Assembly (NCBI GenBank): GCA_002633025.1
Contig: NMRB01002257.1
Coordinates: 17,904 to 81,903 of the forward strand
Source of the DNA: Notospermus geniculatus
Taxonomy: Eukaryota > Nemertea > Pilidiophora > Heteronemertea > Lineidae
Length of the DNA: 64,000 nucleotides
Reading direction: 5' to 3'
This document shows, piece by piece, positions 1-10,500 of this stretch. The stretch's first letter is position 1; every line of letters starts with the position of its first letter. The notes beneath the pieces are model-generated. The model was not told the origin of the DNA. It did no database searches and saw only the letters and a list, made by a program, of their open reading frames with translations. The position numbers and the translations under genes are program-made.

Positions 1-48
1 CTCACCGCTCCCTACGACAAGTGCGAGGGGGAGGAGCATTTGCATTGA
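1..48 (+). other. Possible 3' end of an upstream exon (very tentative)
   Basis: The first 48 bases read in frame 1 as a short GC-rich open stretch ending in TGA at 46-48. Composition is richer in G and C than the AT-rich DNA that follows. This could be the tail of a last exon of a gene lying to the left, or chance. There is no other support. Confidence 0.15.
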
Positions 49-1584
49 CCCTGGTGCTTCAGGATGATGACTGATAGACAATAATAATTTAAAATGGACA
101 AAAAACCAGTACCCTGATGCAAACACAACACAAGTGTCAGTCATGTCAGTTCATGGTAACGTTGATTACCATTTGAAACGCTATTGATATTTCTCATCCA
201 GTCAAATAGAATTAGAATTTTAACATAATGAAAATGAACAAACACCATTAAATATTTAAAAGGTTTAAACTTTGTGACTCATTCATATCGAAATGTGGGG
301 TGATCAATACTACAAAAATGTAGTTTTTGTAGCACCCAGCTGGCTTCTCTCAGTGCAGTATATCATTTTCAAAAACCGGTAAACGCTGGTTGCATCAGGC
401 ACAGGATCATCGTACATATTGCGGATATAAATTTTGTCAAACCTATAATAAAATGCGTTTTGTCATTTTTTTCGTACACTGGTCCACATGGATGTCAACA
501 ACAGAAGCTGTTAACACAGCCCAGATGGTTTTGTTCATGGAATTCTCTCTTCTGCAATAATGATTTTATATAATGTTCCACAGATGTTCGGCCTGGGCAA
601 GCTTGACATATTGCCATCTGCATTATGCTGTATACAAACCTGCACTACCATTACCATTAAAATTCAATGTACAACAATCATGTGCTATCCGTCAGTTGTG
701 GTCGATGTCCCCTGATATTTGACTTTTAATGGGAGCTTGGAATATTTGGACGAGGCGATTGCTTATTTTCTGCATAATTCAGGATGCGTTGCGAGGATTG
801 GATTGAGTAGCCACTGTGCATCTGATTCCGACGTCTTTTCTTTCGGCCAGTGTTCTGGAGGCAGTGAAACAGTCAGTTTTTCCTATCAACTACATATCAT
901 CAAAATTCACTGGATGATCAATGTCATTTAAAACCTAGATTTGATGAAGAGAGCTTCATGAATTAATGTCATAATACAGACTTTCCCCCATATATTTCAC
1001 TTAACAAAAATAATTGGATAATAAAACACTTTTATTATGGACAAAATTACCTGCGTATCGACGGAAAACAGTAAACAACATTTTTGGGCGGACAAACTGC
1101 AAACAAATAGAATTCTACTGCAAGCGATAGTGCGGTAGTCAAAAAATGTTGGATACATAAACGAGGGAGAACAGGAAATATAAAGCCAATCGATGTCAAA
1201 TTGTTGACAATACAACAAACAATCGGCCCCCATAACGACTGATCTAACCTCATGCTACTGTATTACTCCTCAAACATGGATACCATTATTGGATGGCAAT
1301 CACGATATTAGCTAATTACCAATCAGTTTACGGTTGTACAGTCGAATAGTTTTTTCAGTAATGAGAGGAACTCAGCCAAATTGACAATAAACAATATTGT
1401 GGATTGATTTTAATGCAACAGGCATTCATTTTTAAACGAAGAGTATGCAATGTGACTGACAACAGAAATATATCCATAAACCGGTTTATCAAAACGCAGT
1501 TTTAATGACTTTTGGTGCGCAGTTCTTGCAGGATTAGTGCGTGCAGATCATCAGAAGTGTGTTGAGTTCCATCACCGACCGGAC
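49..1584. other. AT-rich intergenic stretch, no gene recognised
   Basis: Only short open frames of 60-80 codons occur here, on both strands, with no recognisable domain and no consistent splice signals. It presumably holds the promoter and 5' UTR of the channel gene at 1585. An acceptor-like TTCTTGCAG lies at 1523-1531. An in-frame stop at 1534-1536 shows that the channel ORF does not extend further 5' without splicing. Confidence 0.5.
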
Positions 1585-3483
1585 ATGTCATCTGCAGCTA
1601 TGTTCAATTACCACAGCAACTCCATGATGTTAGAACATCTAGACGGGTATTCAAATGGTGAGGAACGGACTCAACGTGGAAAGTCAATGGATTTCAAACA
1701 CAACCGATATTATCAGGCTATTATCGCTGACGATGAGGAGACAGTTGACGCCATTCTCAATTCAGTGTCAGAAAACGACATGGATACATTTCTAAACGGA
1801 AGATTCTTTTACCAGCAACTGCATTTAGGGGACACATTTCACCATCCTAATAAACGATGCGATGTTCTCTTAACCCATTTGGTACTCCAACGTCCCCTGA
1901 GCCTGGCCGCAGCATACAGGTCAACGAAAGTTTTTAGTTTGCTACTCGATCGAGGGGCTGATATCTTCCAGGAGGATACACTACGCAACAACATCATACA
2001 CGTACTCGTCGCAACATGTTTCGTCTACCCCGAGAGCGTAGATACTTTACTAGAATATTACAGCATGGTTTTCTCCAAGGTAGAAAAGGATTCTGACCGG
2101 AAGAAACTTCTCTTCGAAGAGAACGTTTACAAAATGACTCCGATTGAGTTGGCGATAAAGTTGCGCTGCTATGAACTGTTTAAAGCAATTTTATACACAG
2201 AGGGCGCATACAGAAAGCTTCTCGGTCGAGAAGGCAAAGTGGTTTATAATGAATTTGACTTGTCGGAATACACGACAGCGCAGGGACGGTACATGACGAG
2301 TCCAATACGATTTCTCACACGAATCGAAGACGATGAGTTAGATGATCTTGCCAAGCACCGAATACTTCAAATACCAGTGATAGAAGTTTGGATTCGACGC
2401 ACTATTAACCAGCAGATCCCTTTCATCCTTGTATGGATGTTGTTCAGGTTGTTATTACCCATTACGTTCACCTTGACAGATATCTCTCATATACAAATGA
2501 TGGATGAAGGTCGTTGTGGAAGTAACAATACTAATGGCATAGAGACGACGATAGAGAGGATCAAGGCGAATTACCACGATTCAACAATACGAAATCGCCG
2601 AATTGCACTCGGAGTGGCGAATGCATTATCAGCTTTTGGAATTCTATTCATCGATATTATGGAGATTATCGCAAGGGCGCGGCTTTCAGGCAACCTGAAG
2701 CAAATGATCAAACCAGCTCGGGATACGTTCTCACCGGCAGTGTCAACATCCTCCTTCCGTGCATGCCAATTTGTCTCAGCTATCATTTGCATTTTTTCAC
2801 TAATTGGCCAAGTCGTCAGTTTCTCTGAGAACTTGTTCACTGCCATGACCATTGCTACTTCATTTCAACGCTTCATGATCTTCTACTCCCTGCTCTACTT
2901 CGTACAAGGGATACCTTACATTGGTTTCTTTATAATTGGGTTTCAAAAGATGTTGCAAGCCATGACCCGATTTCTACTTCTGTTTCTGGCAACCCTCTTG
3001 CTCTTCTGGGCGCTTTTTATTGGAGTAGTCTACAGCCTTTGCAGCAAAGGACCATTTCTGGACTGCGAATCCAATAGTGGACGGGCTTTTTACACCAATG
3101 TCTTGGTTATGTTGAATATGGTGCAGATTACTGACCACATCTGTACACCTGCTGGTGAAGCCATGATGTATGCAATTCATATCTGTTATATATTCATCAT
3201 CAGCATTCTGTTGCTTAACTACCTTATAGCCGTGATGAGTTCAGTGTACAGTAACTTGGCAAACCATACACGCACCTTAACCATCCTCTACCAACTTCAT
3301 TTCGCTAACGTGACGAGCATTCGACTAGAGATGCTCTCGAAGATGTTTCATCGCAACATGTTTCGGAAAGCGATTACTAACATAGTCATTGTAACAAAGG
3401 AGTTTGAACCGACATTTAAAACAGCAAAGGAATGCGTTACTCATCCTGTGAAGCTTGTTGGGAGGTCTTCAGCGGACGATTAA
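1585..3483 (+). CDS. Intronless TRP-family cation channel with ankyrin-like N-terminus
   Basis: A single uninterrupted frame of 632 residues from the first in-frame ATG at 1585; an upstream GTG at 1537 is unlikely in a eukaryote. Residues about 100-215 look like ankyrin repeats (SLAAAYRSTKVFSLLLDRGA, then TPIELAIKLRCYELFKAIL). Six hydrophobic helices follow: S1 about 278, S2 about 340-360, S3 about 390-410, S4 about 427-455, S5 about 462-487 and S6 about 528-553. A short pore helix (about 502-518) lies between S5 and S6. S6 ends LLNYLIAVMSSVYSN, close to the conserved TRP motif LLNxLIAxM. This order is diagnostic of TRP ion channels of the plasma membrane. I cannot place it in TRPV, TRPC or TRPA; it may belong to an invertebrate-specific branch. 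Lack of introns, unlike its neighbour, could mean retrocopy origin. The frame is intact, so it is probably functional. It is convergent with the giant gene. Confidence 0.87.
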   Translation: MSSAAMFNYHSNSMMLEHLDGYSNGEERTQRGKSMDFKHNRYYQAIIADDEETVDAILNSVSENDMDTFLNGRFFYQQLHLGDTFHHPNKRCDVLLTHLVLQRPLSLAAAYRSTKVFSLLLDRGADIFQEDTLRNNIIHVLVATCFVYPESVDTLLEYYSMVFSKVEKDSDRKKLLFEENVYKMTPIELAIKLRCYELFKAILYTEGAYRKLLGREGKVVYNEFDLSEYTTAQGRYMTSPIRFLTRIEDDELDDLAKHRILQIPVIEVWIRRTINQQIPFILVWMLFRLLLPITFTLTDISHIQMMDEGRCGSNNTNGIETTIERIKANYHDSTIRNRRIALGVANALSAFGILFIDIMEIIARARLSGNLKQMIKPARDTFSPAVSTSSFRACQFVSAIICIFSLIGQVVSFSENLFTAMTIATSFQRFMIFYSLLYFVQGIPYIGFFIIGFQKMLQAMTRFLLLFLATLLLFWALFIGVVYSLCSKGPFLDCESNSGRAFYTNVLVMLNMVQITDHICTPAGEAMMYAIHICYIFIISILLLNYLIAVMSSVYSNLANHTRTLTILYQLHFANVTSIRLEMLSKMFHRNMFRKAITNIVIVTKEFEPTFKTAKECVTHPVKLVGRSSADD

Positions 3484-4333
3484 TCTCGTAGGACTACTGT
3501 AATAACGAGGCATGTGTGAAAGGAACCGGCGTGAAGTCACCGCTTTTCAATCTACCTTCATGTACCCTGATCTTCAGTTTGCTGTCAAAAGTGGCTGGAG
3601 GACAATTTTTAGAAGGTCGTATAAAGTATTTTACCAAACGTTCTTAAAGGGAGACATGCGAAAAATATTGCCCGGCGGGCACAAGTTGTCTGAGTTGTAG
3701 CGCCGTCTGTTAATGCACGGTGACACTACGCTATATCACAGGCCCCTGTAGAGCTATTAGTGAGCTTAGAACACGTATCTAACAAAAAAAACACTAGTTT
3801 GTAAAAAACACACCCCGAGCTCACGAATTTATGAGCTCGTGGTGTGTTTTTAGATACGTGTTGTGTTTTTTAGATACGTTTGGTTAGAAAAGTGTTCAAA
3901 ACTCACTGATAGCTCTACAGGCGCCTGTGATATAGCGTAGTGTCAACCGTGTATTAACAGACGGCGCTGCAACTCAGACAACTTGTGCCCGCCGGGCAAT
4001 ATTTTTCGCATGTCTCCCTTTAAATGCATTTGATAGGCATACTCGTGATTTTTTATTATGGGGATGCCTAGAAAACGGATTTTTCCTCGCACCCTACCAA
4101 AAAAATTGTTTAATTAAATTATCAAAATTCAATACAAATTCTTATGCATGTGCTGCAAATACATGTACTTCAATACTGTAATTAGATGAAGTTTACCATA
4201 TGGACTTTCCATTTTTGAAGTGGCCTAACGAGATGGATATTTGGAATTGGACCTGTAACACTCAAAGACTAGACCAGGATTCTTGTATTGATATTTAATA
4301 GTTGTAAAGTACATGTATACCCTATACCTGTAA
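3484..4333. other. Region between two convergent genes
   Basis: Holds the 3' UTR of the channel gene, a complete palindromic element (3648-4019) and the 3' flank of the giant gene. Possible polyadenylation signals: ATTAAA on the + strand at 4113-4118; on the - strand AATAAA at about 4052-4057 and ATTAAA near 4297-4302, just beyond the proposed stop of the giant gene. Confidence 0.4.
3648..4019. mobile_element. 372-bp palindromic MITE with TTAA target duplication (family A, copy 1)
   Basis: The ends begin AGGGAGACATGCG and end in the reverse complement. The arms stay complementary almost to the centre, where GAGCTC...GAGCTC stems meet. TTAA flanks both ends (3644-3647 and 4020-4023). A second copy lies at 37053-37423 in the opposite orientation. 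There is no coding capacity. The structure fits a non-autonomous DNA transposon mobilised by a TTAA-specific transposase such as PiggyBac or Kolobok; that assignment is inference. Confidence 0.85.
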
Positions 4334-4513
4334 CTATATTTGATGTTGTGTATTTATGTGTTTGATATGTGTGTACATAACCAGGCTATAAATGTTCATG
4401 TAACGACGGCACGTTTGGACAAAAGCGTACGACGACGTGATGCGGTGCACGGAAGCGGGAATCTCCCTCTCTTGTATGGCACGTGGTCGGTTGCGAATTG
4501 TAAATAAACCGGA
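4334..4513 (-). CDS. Giant gene E109: tentative terminal exon
   Basis: After the GTAAGT donor of E108 (phase 0), the first good acceptor on the - strand is TTTTTTGTAACTCAG at about 4514. From there phase 0 gives 59 residues (SGLFTIRNRPRAIQERE ... THIKHINTQHQI) and a TAG ending at 4334. ATTAAA follows about 35 bases later. The sequence has no recognisable domain and is less helical than E108. The alternative is an intron-retained end with stop near 4682, or a last exon lying elsewhere. Confidence 0.4.
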   Translation of the reverse strand, partial: SGLFTIRNRPRAIQEREIPASVHRITSSYAFVQTCRRYMNIYSLVMYTHIKHINTQHQI

Positions 4514-7500
4514 CTGAGTTACAAAAAATTCTAACATTACATGTATATTAGTTTCAAAGAGTGTGCAATCCCATCGGCTGGATATTGAACCTTTCACACG
4601 GTATTGCCCAAACATATCATGATACAGGCAAACAAAGTAAATGCACTTTTTGAATTACCCGGCGGGGGCTTACGACAGAATCTACCAGGTTGTCTTGTAT
4701 ACAAATGTACTTACCACTTTACTATAGGCAAGAAAGAAATTGTCAATATCCTTCTGTTGTGTTTCGATTTGATCCTTCATTTCCTTCAGCAACTTCTCCC
4801 GCCCGACTTTGTGATTCTGGACCAATTCCTTTAACTTTGGCCGCATGGTTTCTATCACTTCCTCATGACGTTTCCTTGCTTGTCTCACAATGGTGGTGAA
4901 TAAAGACATAACTTTGTCAGGAATGTCTGAGGTGGTGCCTACCTGAGGAAGGATACGCAGATGATCAAGGGTCTAATTGAAACAACCTCTAGATTTTTTC
5001 AGTGTTCCTCAGGGTTACCACGCCATGTAAATGATGATAACATCATGACATACTGTCCAGCAGTTTAATCACACAAGACATTCTGTCATATTTACAATTC
5101 CATAAAAACGATATATTTATTTTCTTTAAAAAAACAACCTACCTTGATATCGAGAACTGTTTTCAGAATTGATTCAATTTGGTTGTTCGTTCTTAGAATT
5201 CCCATTAGGTGACTCTGTGCTTCCTGATCGGCAAGCGATGCACAATTCCACTCACGTTTCTTCAGGTCCCATTTTTTCCAAACCTCATCAATATCTGTGT
5301 GGTAGTTCCTCAGTATGGATGCCTTGTCTTCGTATGGAAGCGGAACAGTTTTCAGAATTTGACGGCCAATGTCCTCAAGCTCTTTCTACAAATATTAAAG
5401 GAAAACTTCATAGCGCAAATGACCACACAGCAACCAAAAATAGGGAAAGCTGAGCATAAGAACTTTACACTGTACGTGGATGAGGTTTTTAGTCACCTAT
5501 TAAAAATAGACTCTGATCACTTGGATTCAGTATCACAGTATAGAGCAGTTTTCTTGAATCTTACCCTGTATAAATTCCTAACACTGTGCATCACAACATT
5601 CTCCACAGCAACAAGATCATTCTGCAACAGCAACCTTTTGACCTTTTCAATGTCAATGAATTCATCACCAGTCTCAATGGTCTCATCCGTCGTTATTGTC
5701 AACTCCTTGATCTCACTCAAGTCTGACGATGATGCGAGGCACAACTCTTCACCCTCGTAGACAGTATCTAACTTCATAGTTGGTTTTGTCGGCGGAGGCT
5801 GGGATGAGATGCTCTGGAGATAACTCTCACAAGTTTTTTTGACGTCTGACAGGTTTGTGCACGGCAAGCCTGGAGACGTTGGTGACACGAGGGCGTCAGG
5901 AGTGTCAAGACCATTAAAGCTGTCAGTATCATTTGGAAGCATGTTCCTGCTTTCATTATCAATCTCGTTTTCACCATCATCAGCATTATCCTTTTCGTCC
6001 CGAGGTTCGGGATTCTCGGGTCTCTCCTCTGGACAAATCGTCCATGTTTCCTCCATTTTCCTCTGCAGCACACCTCGAAGACGATCACAAAGTGCACCGT
6101 ACCTGTCACTTATAATTTTCACATCGCCAACCTTGTCATCATTACAGCCATGCTGTTTCAACAAGGAAACCAACTCTGATTCCTCTTCTTTCAAAGACAA
6201 CGGGAAATCAGATGCCAATAACTTCCATTCCAATTGTTGATAGAGCAAGTTGGAAGCCTTCTTGTCCAAGTCAGCGAACAGTGGAATTGGCATGGCCATT
6301 GCACTTTCAGCAGGTAACTTCAACTGCTTTGCTTGGGCAATGTGAAGGTTGCGTATGGCCTTCTTTTCTTTCCTTCGGCAGGATATCAGATGTTTATGAA
6401 GCGTTTTCAACGCCATTTGCTGCTTTGTTTCGAATTCAACAAGGTCGTTCCAGAGTTTGTCCAATACCTCCTCATATACTTTGACCTTCTCTTCATCGCT
6501 GGTCAATCCACAGAGCTGTTGATCCACCTTGTCCAATGTATTCACACTCTCTTGGATCAATGAAAACTTCTGGTGCTCATAACTGCCAAAGTATGCGTCG
6601 GCAAGTTTTGTCTCGTGTCTTTGGAGCTCATACTCTGCTCTAACAGCCTCGAAGACCTGCTTCTCGGCCAGAGCTTCACCAATGGCTTTTTTATCCTTCA
6701 CAATCTTCTTCTCCTTGCCAAGCTCATGTGGATGCAACAAAAACCAAGAAGGATCAGAATCATCACCATGCAGCAATCTTCTCACCACCGCTTCTGATTT
6801 CTTCACCGTTTGTTCCAATAGTTCCGTCTCTCTTGTGATGGATATTTTAAAGAGTGTATCAGACTCCAATAACTCAATCACTTGCCGCATCAGGGGAATT
6901 AACTCCTGTCTGTCCTCGCCGCCCGCCATCTTGACAACATTCTTGTAGAAATCTTTGACGTAGCAAGCAGAATCCCCCAGCAAAGATCTTGCAAAATCTT
7001 TCCATAGCTTTGCCTCAAGTCTTGCGCAGCTAAAAGCAGCATCAGCTTTCTTGACTCGCTCAAGACTACGTACGACCTCATCAGACATTCTATCATACAT
7101 TTTTGCGAGTACGTTTGCTCGATTATCCTTCTCCAACACTGATTTTTCAATTTCTTCACCATCGTTTGTAGCAGGAACTTCATCAAACCACTGCCCAAGC
7201 TTGGCTTCATACTTCTCAAAAACGTCCACAAAGGACTGATGCTCATTGAGCAGGTCCTGCGAGGCACTTTCCACCCTCTCATCATGTTCAGTAAACAAGG
7301 AAAGTGCATCAGCTGGTAGCATAACAACTAGATCCTCCAATGCTTCTCTATACTCCAGCTGATCTTTCTCAAACGTTTCCTTCAAGAAAGCAATCTTTCT
7401 GATGAGGCCAGCCTTTTCCAATCCAACCCAAACAGGAGTAACAGACTCCTGTTGGAACATTACACTCTGTGCCAACTGAAATTCACAAGACAACAACTTC

Positions 7501-10500
7501 ATCTGGAGGTCTTTCATTTCTTCTCCTGCCTTGTCATTCCTTGCCAGTTCTTCATCTAGACAATTCAACACCCCTGGAGAAGGCTTCTGTCTGCAGACAT
7601 CAGAAGAACTGATGGTAACTGGCACCACTGTTTTGAACTTTCTATCCCATTCCACACCAACAACTGGACTCATCTCTCCTGTCTTCAAATCTACCACCTT
7701 TTCTCCTACCATGATGGGAACAAGACCTGAAAGAAAAAAAATAAGATGAAATCACATTCTTTCTAGAATTAGGATCCAGTTACTTATCTTCAAACATGGC
7801 TACTTGGCTCCAGTTTCATCCACCAATTCCTGTAGGAACAATCAGGGTAAGAACATTTTGAGAAGTTATGGTCACATTTGCCCACAACCTTACCTCTGCC
7901 TTCGGGATCCTCCACTGTTCCGCCAAGAGGTTTCACATCAGTCTCATTCTCAGTTGTCATGACTCCAAGTATCGGAACTGTCTGACCAGAACCAGCCAGG
8001 TCGATCATCCAAGTTCCTAACAACACTGGGAGATTTTCATCCGTGTCTGGGAATAGATAATATCCTGCAGCAAAAGAGCACATTTTAAACTATCCGGAGA
8101 GCACTCTGATTTTTGCTTCTGTGACAAAAAATCTAGGTGGTACATACAGCTCTTGTCCTAACCATAGCAATAATCTAATATGAGTACAAGAACCCACCTT
8201 TTGCTCCACCGGTCTCAGCAATATCAGTGACATCTTCTACTTCAGTTTTGACTTGATGCACCATTCTGATGGACTCCTTCCATGACACATTCCAAGCTTC
8301 TTGCCATGAGGCTACAGACTTGTCAAGGATGTGAAGGTTGACCTTGGAACTCAGAGCTGAAAGTAGAGGTGATTTCCAATATTTTCCATCATATACCATA
8401 TTCCTCATCCAGTTTTCGTTTTCAAATGATTTAAACTTATACAATACCAAGTGAGCTTTGGAGGATTAGAAACGCCTTTCAACAGTTTTTCAACAACATG
8501 CTGTACTGATTGTGACATCACACCCACAATACAGAGCACCCCGCCTCCTTAGTAATCTCATGGCATCCAGATTTCAGTTCACTGAAGCCCTGTCTATTGC
8601 TACAAACATACCCAATATTTCCTTGTACATTTGTTTAAGCGTCTCCAGCAAGGACTTCTCACGAGACATGAGTGTAGAATCCAACAGGGTCTGGTAACCT
8701 CCACTAGAAGGCTCGACTTTATTGCCTTGAAGAACAGCACCTCTGATCATGTAATTCTGTTTTGATGGAGAACTGGCGTATGTGTCCCCAAGAAGTATTG
8801 GACAGTGTTGTCTCATGCCACAGAGAGGAAGAATTTCCCCTGTAAGACAAAGGGGTCATCAACTATTGATAGATAGCAAGTAATCAGAGAAAGCTTCAGT
8901 TCCAAGATGGCCAACAAGAACGAGAACACAGAAAAAAAGGTCGAATCGCAAAAATAAAAAAAAGTCCGAGCGTATTGCAAAAAGGTATCATCACACCAAA
9001 AATGATTGGTGCATTACTTTTCTCTGTAGTTGCTCGGACGCACGGATGCATGGACGCACGGACGAGTTGAAAATAGTATAGAGTTTTCGCAAAGCCCCCG
9101 AAACGCCAACGCGAACGCCAAACCCATTGTTCGATGCCACAAAGAGAGAACGGTTAACCGAACAATAGGACAGACGTTCACGTTGGCGTTTTGGGGGCTT
9201 TGCAAAAACTGCCTATTATATCCCTAACTTCGTTAACAGGGGTGTAACAAGAGTAGGTGCACACATTCTAATGGACAAACACTCCATCGATGCAATCAAT
9301 AGATGAAAATGCTCACCAGTTCTGTTGTGGATAGTTACTCCTACAATAGGTGCTGGTTGTTTTGTTATAGGATCGATCATCATGGCACCGATGTCAATAT
9401 CAGTAGGTAATCCAGTAACAGGATCGTTGTAGCAACCACCAACAGCGTACTTGACGCCAGTTTCCGGGTGAATGGTCATAGCCAACAGTGGTACAGGGAG
9501 GCCAGTGATGTGATCATAGAAAGGCTTCCTGTACTTCATCTCCTTTTTGTCCTTCAGGGCATGTAAATTCACTGGAACTAGATTTTTTGTCCTTGGGTGT
9601 CGTGGGTAGGGTATATGGGGAACGACCTGTTCTTGGTAGAGAATATCTGAAACAATACCAAGCAGTTCCTTGAATATCAGTACAAGTACCATCTTCAAGG
9701 TATTATGCTTGATTTTTTGGAGATTTGAGATATTTGCACAGTTTCTGTTGGCACCAATCACTGAATCAAAGCAATTTATACCTGTACCTGTGACTTACCA
9801 GTTTCTGCTGGAATATAAGGGACGATTTTTCCTGTCTGAGGATCAAATGCAGCATTGCCATTCACAGGGTGAACATATCCTGTGCTGGGATGGAGGAAGT
9901 AATCAAGAGGAACATTGATCACTTTTCCATCAGTACCCTTCATTTTTGCCCCTTGTAAGGGAACAATCAGCCCAGTGGCTGTGTCCACTTTCAACAGCTC
10001 TTGGTTTATGGTTTGACCATCTGCTCCTTGAAAGTAGAGAAAAGTTAGAAAGGACAACGTCGTAAGAACATTCTGATGCTTTAGCAGTTACCGCACCTTT
10101 CCGGTACAGTGATTAAATAAGACTACACTGTAGGATCAAAAGGCAGAGTAGGTTTTTCCGAAAAATTCCAACATGATGAGAACAGAAATTTTTAATAGCG
10201 CCATATTCAAGCTTAAACCTTGCACAAGTAAATTTCAGTCACGACTGTCATCCGTGAACCACACTACTACCTCACTGCAGCTCCTCAGATAAGACACAAA
10301 TTTCTTAAAAACGAATCGGGAATACCTAATAAATCGTTCATCTCCATAATTTTTCCACTGTTAGGATCGACCATCCTGTACCCTTCCTCTTTCTCCAGGA
10401 CTGCCCACTGACCCAGTCTCCTACACTCCTCCATCAACTCCAGCTGCATCTGTTCCAGGAGAAGTCCCATCCTTCCCTCCGTCATCTTCATCATCACAGA

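Noticed and set aside
1537-1584. GTG start extending the channel by 16 residues
   Set aside because: Eukaryotic translation normally uses ATG; the first in-frame ATG is at 1585 and an in-frame stop lies just before the GTG.
5209-5760. 183-codon open frame on the + strand
   Set aside because: It is antisense to the coiled-coil exons E106-E107, whose heptads and splice sites are convincing. Its own product shows no domain.
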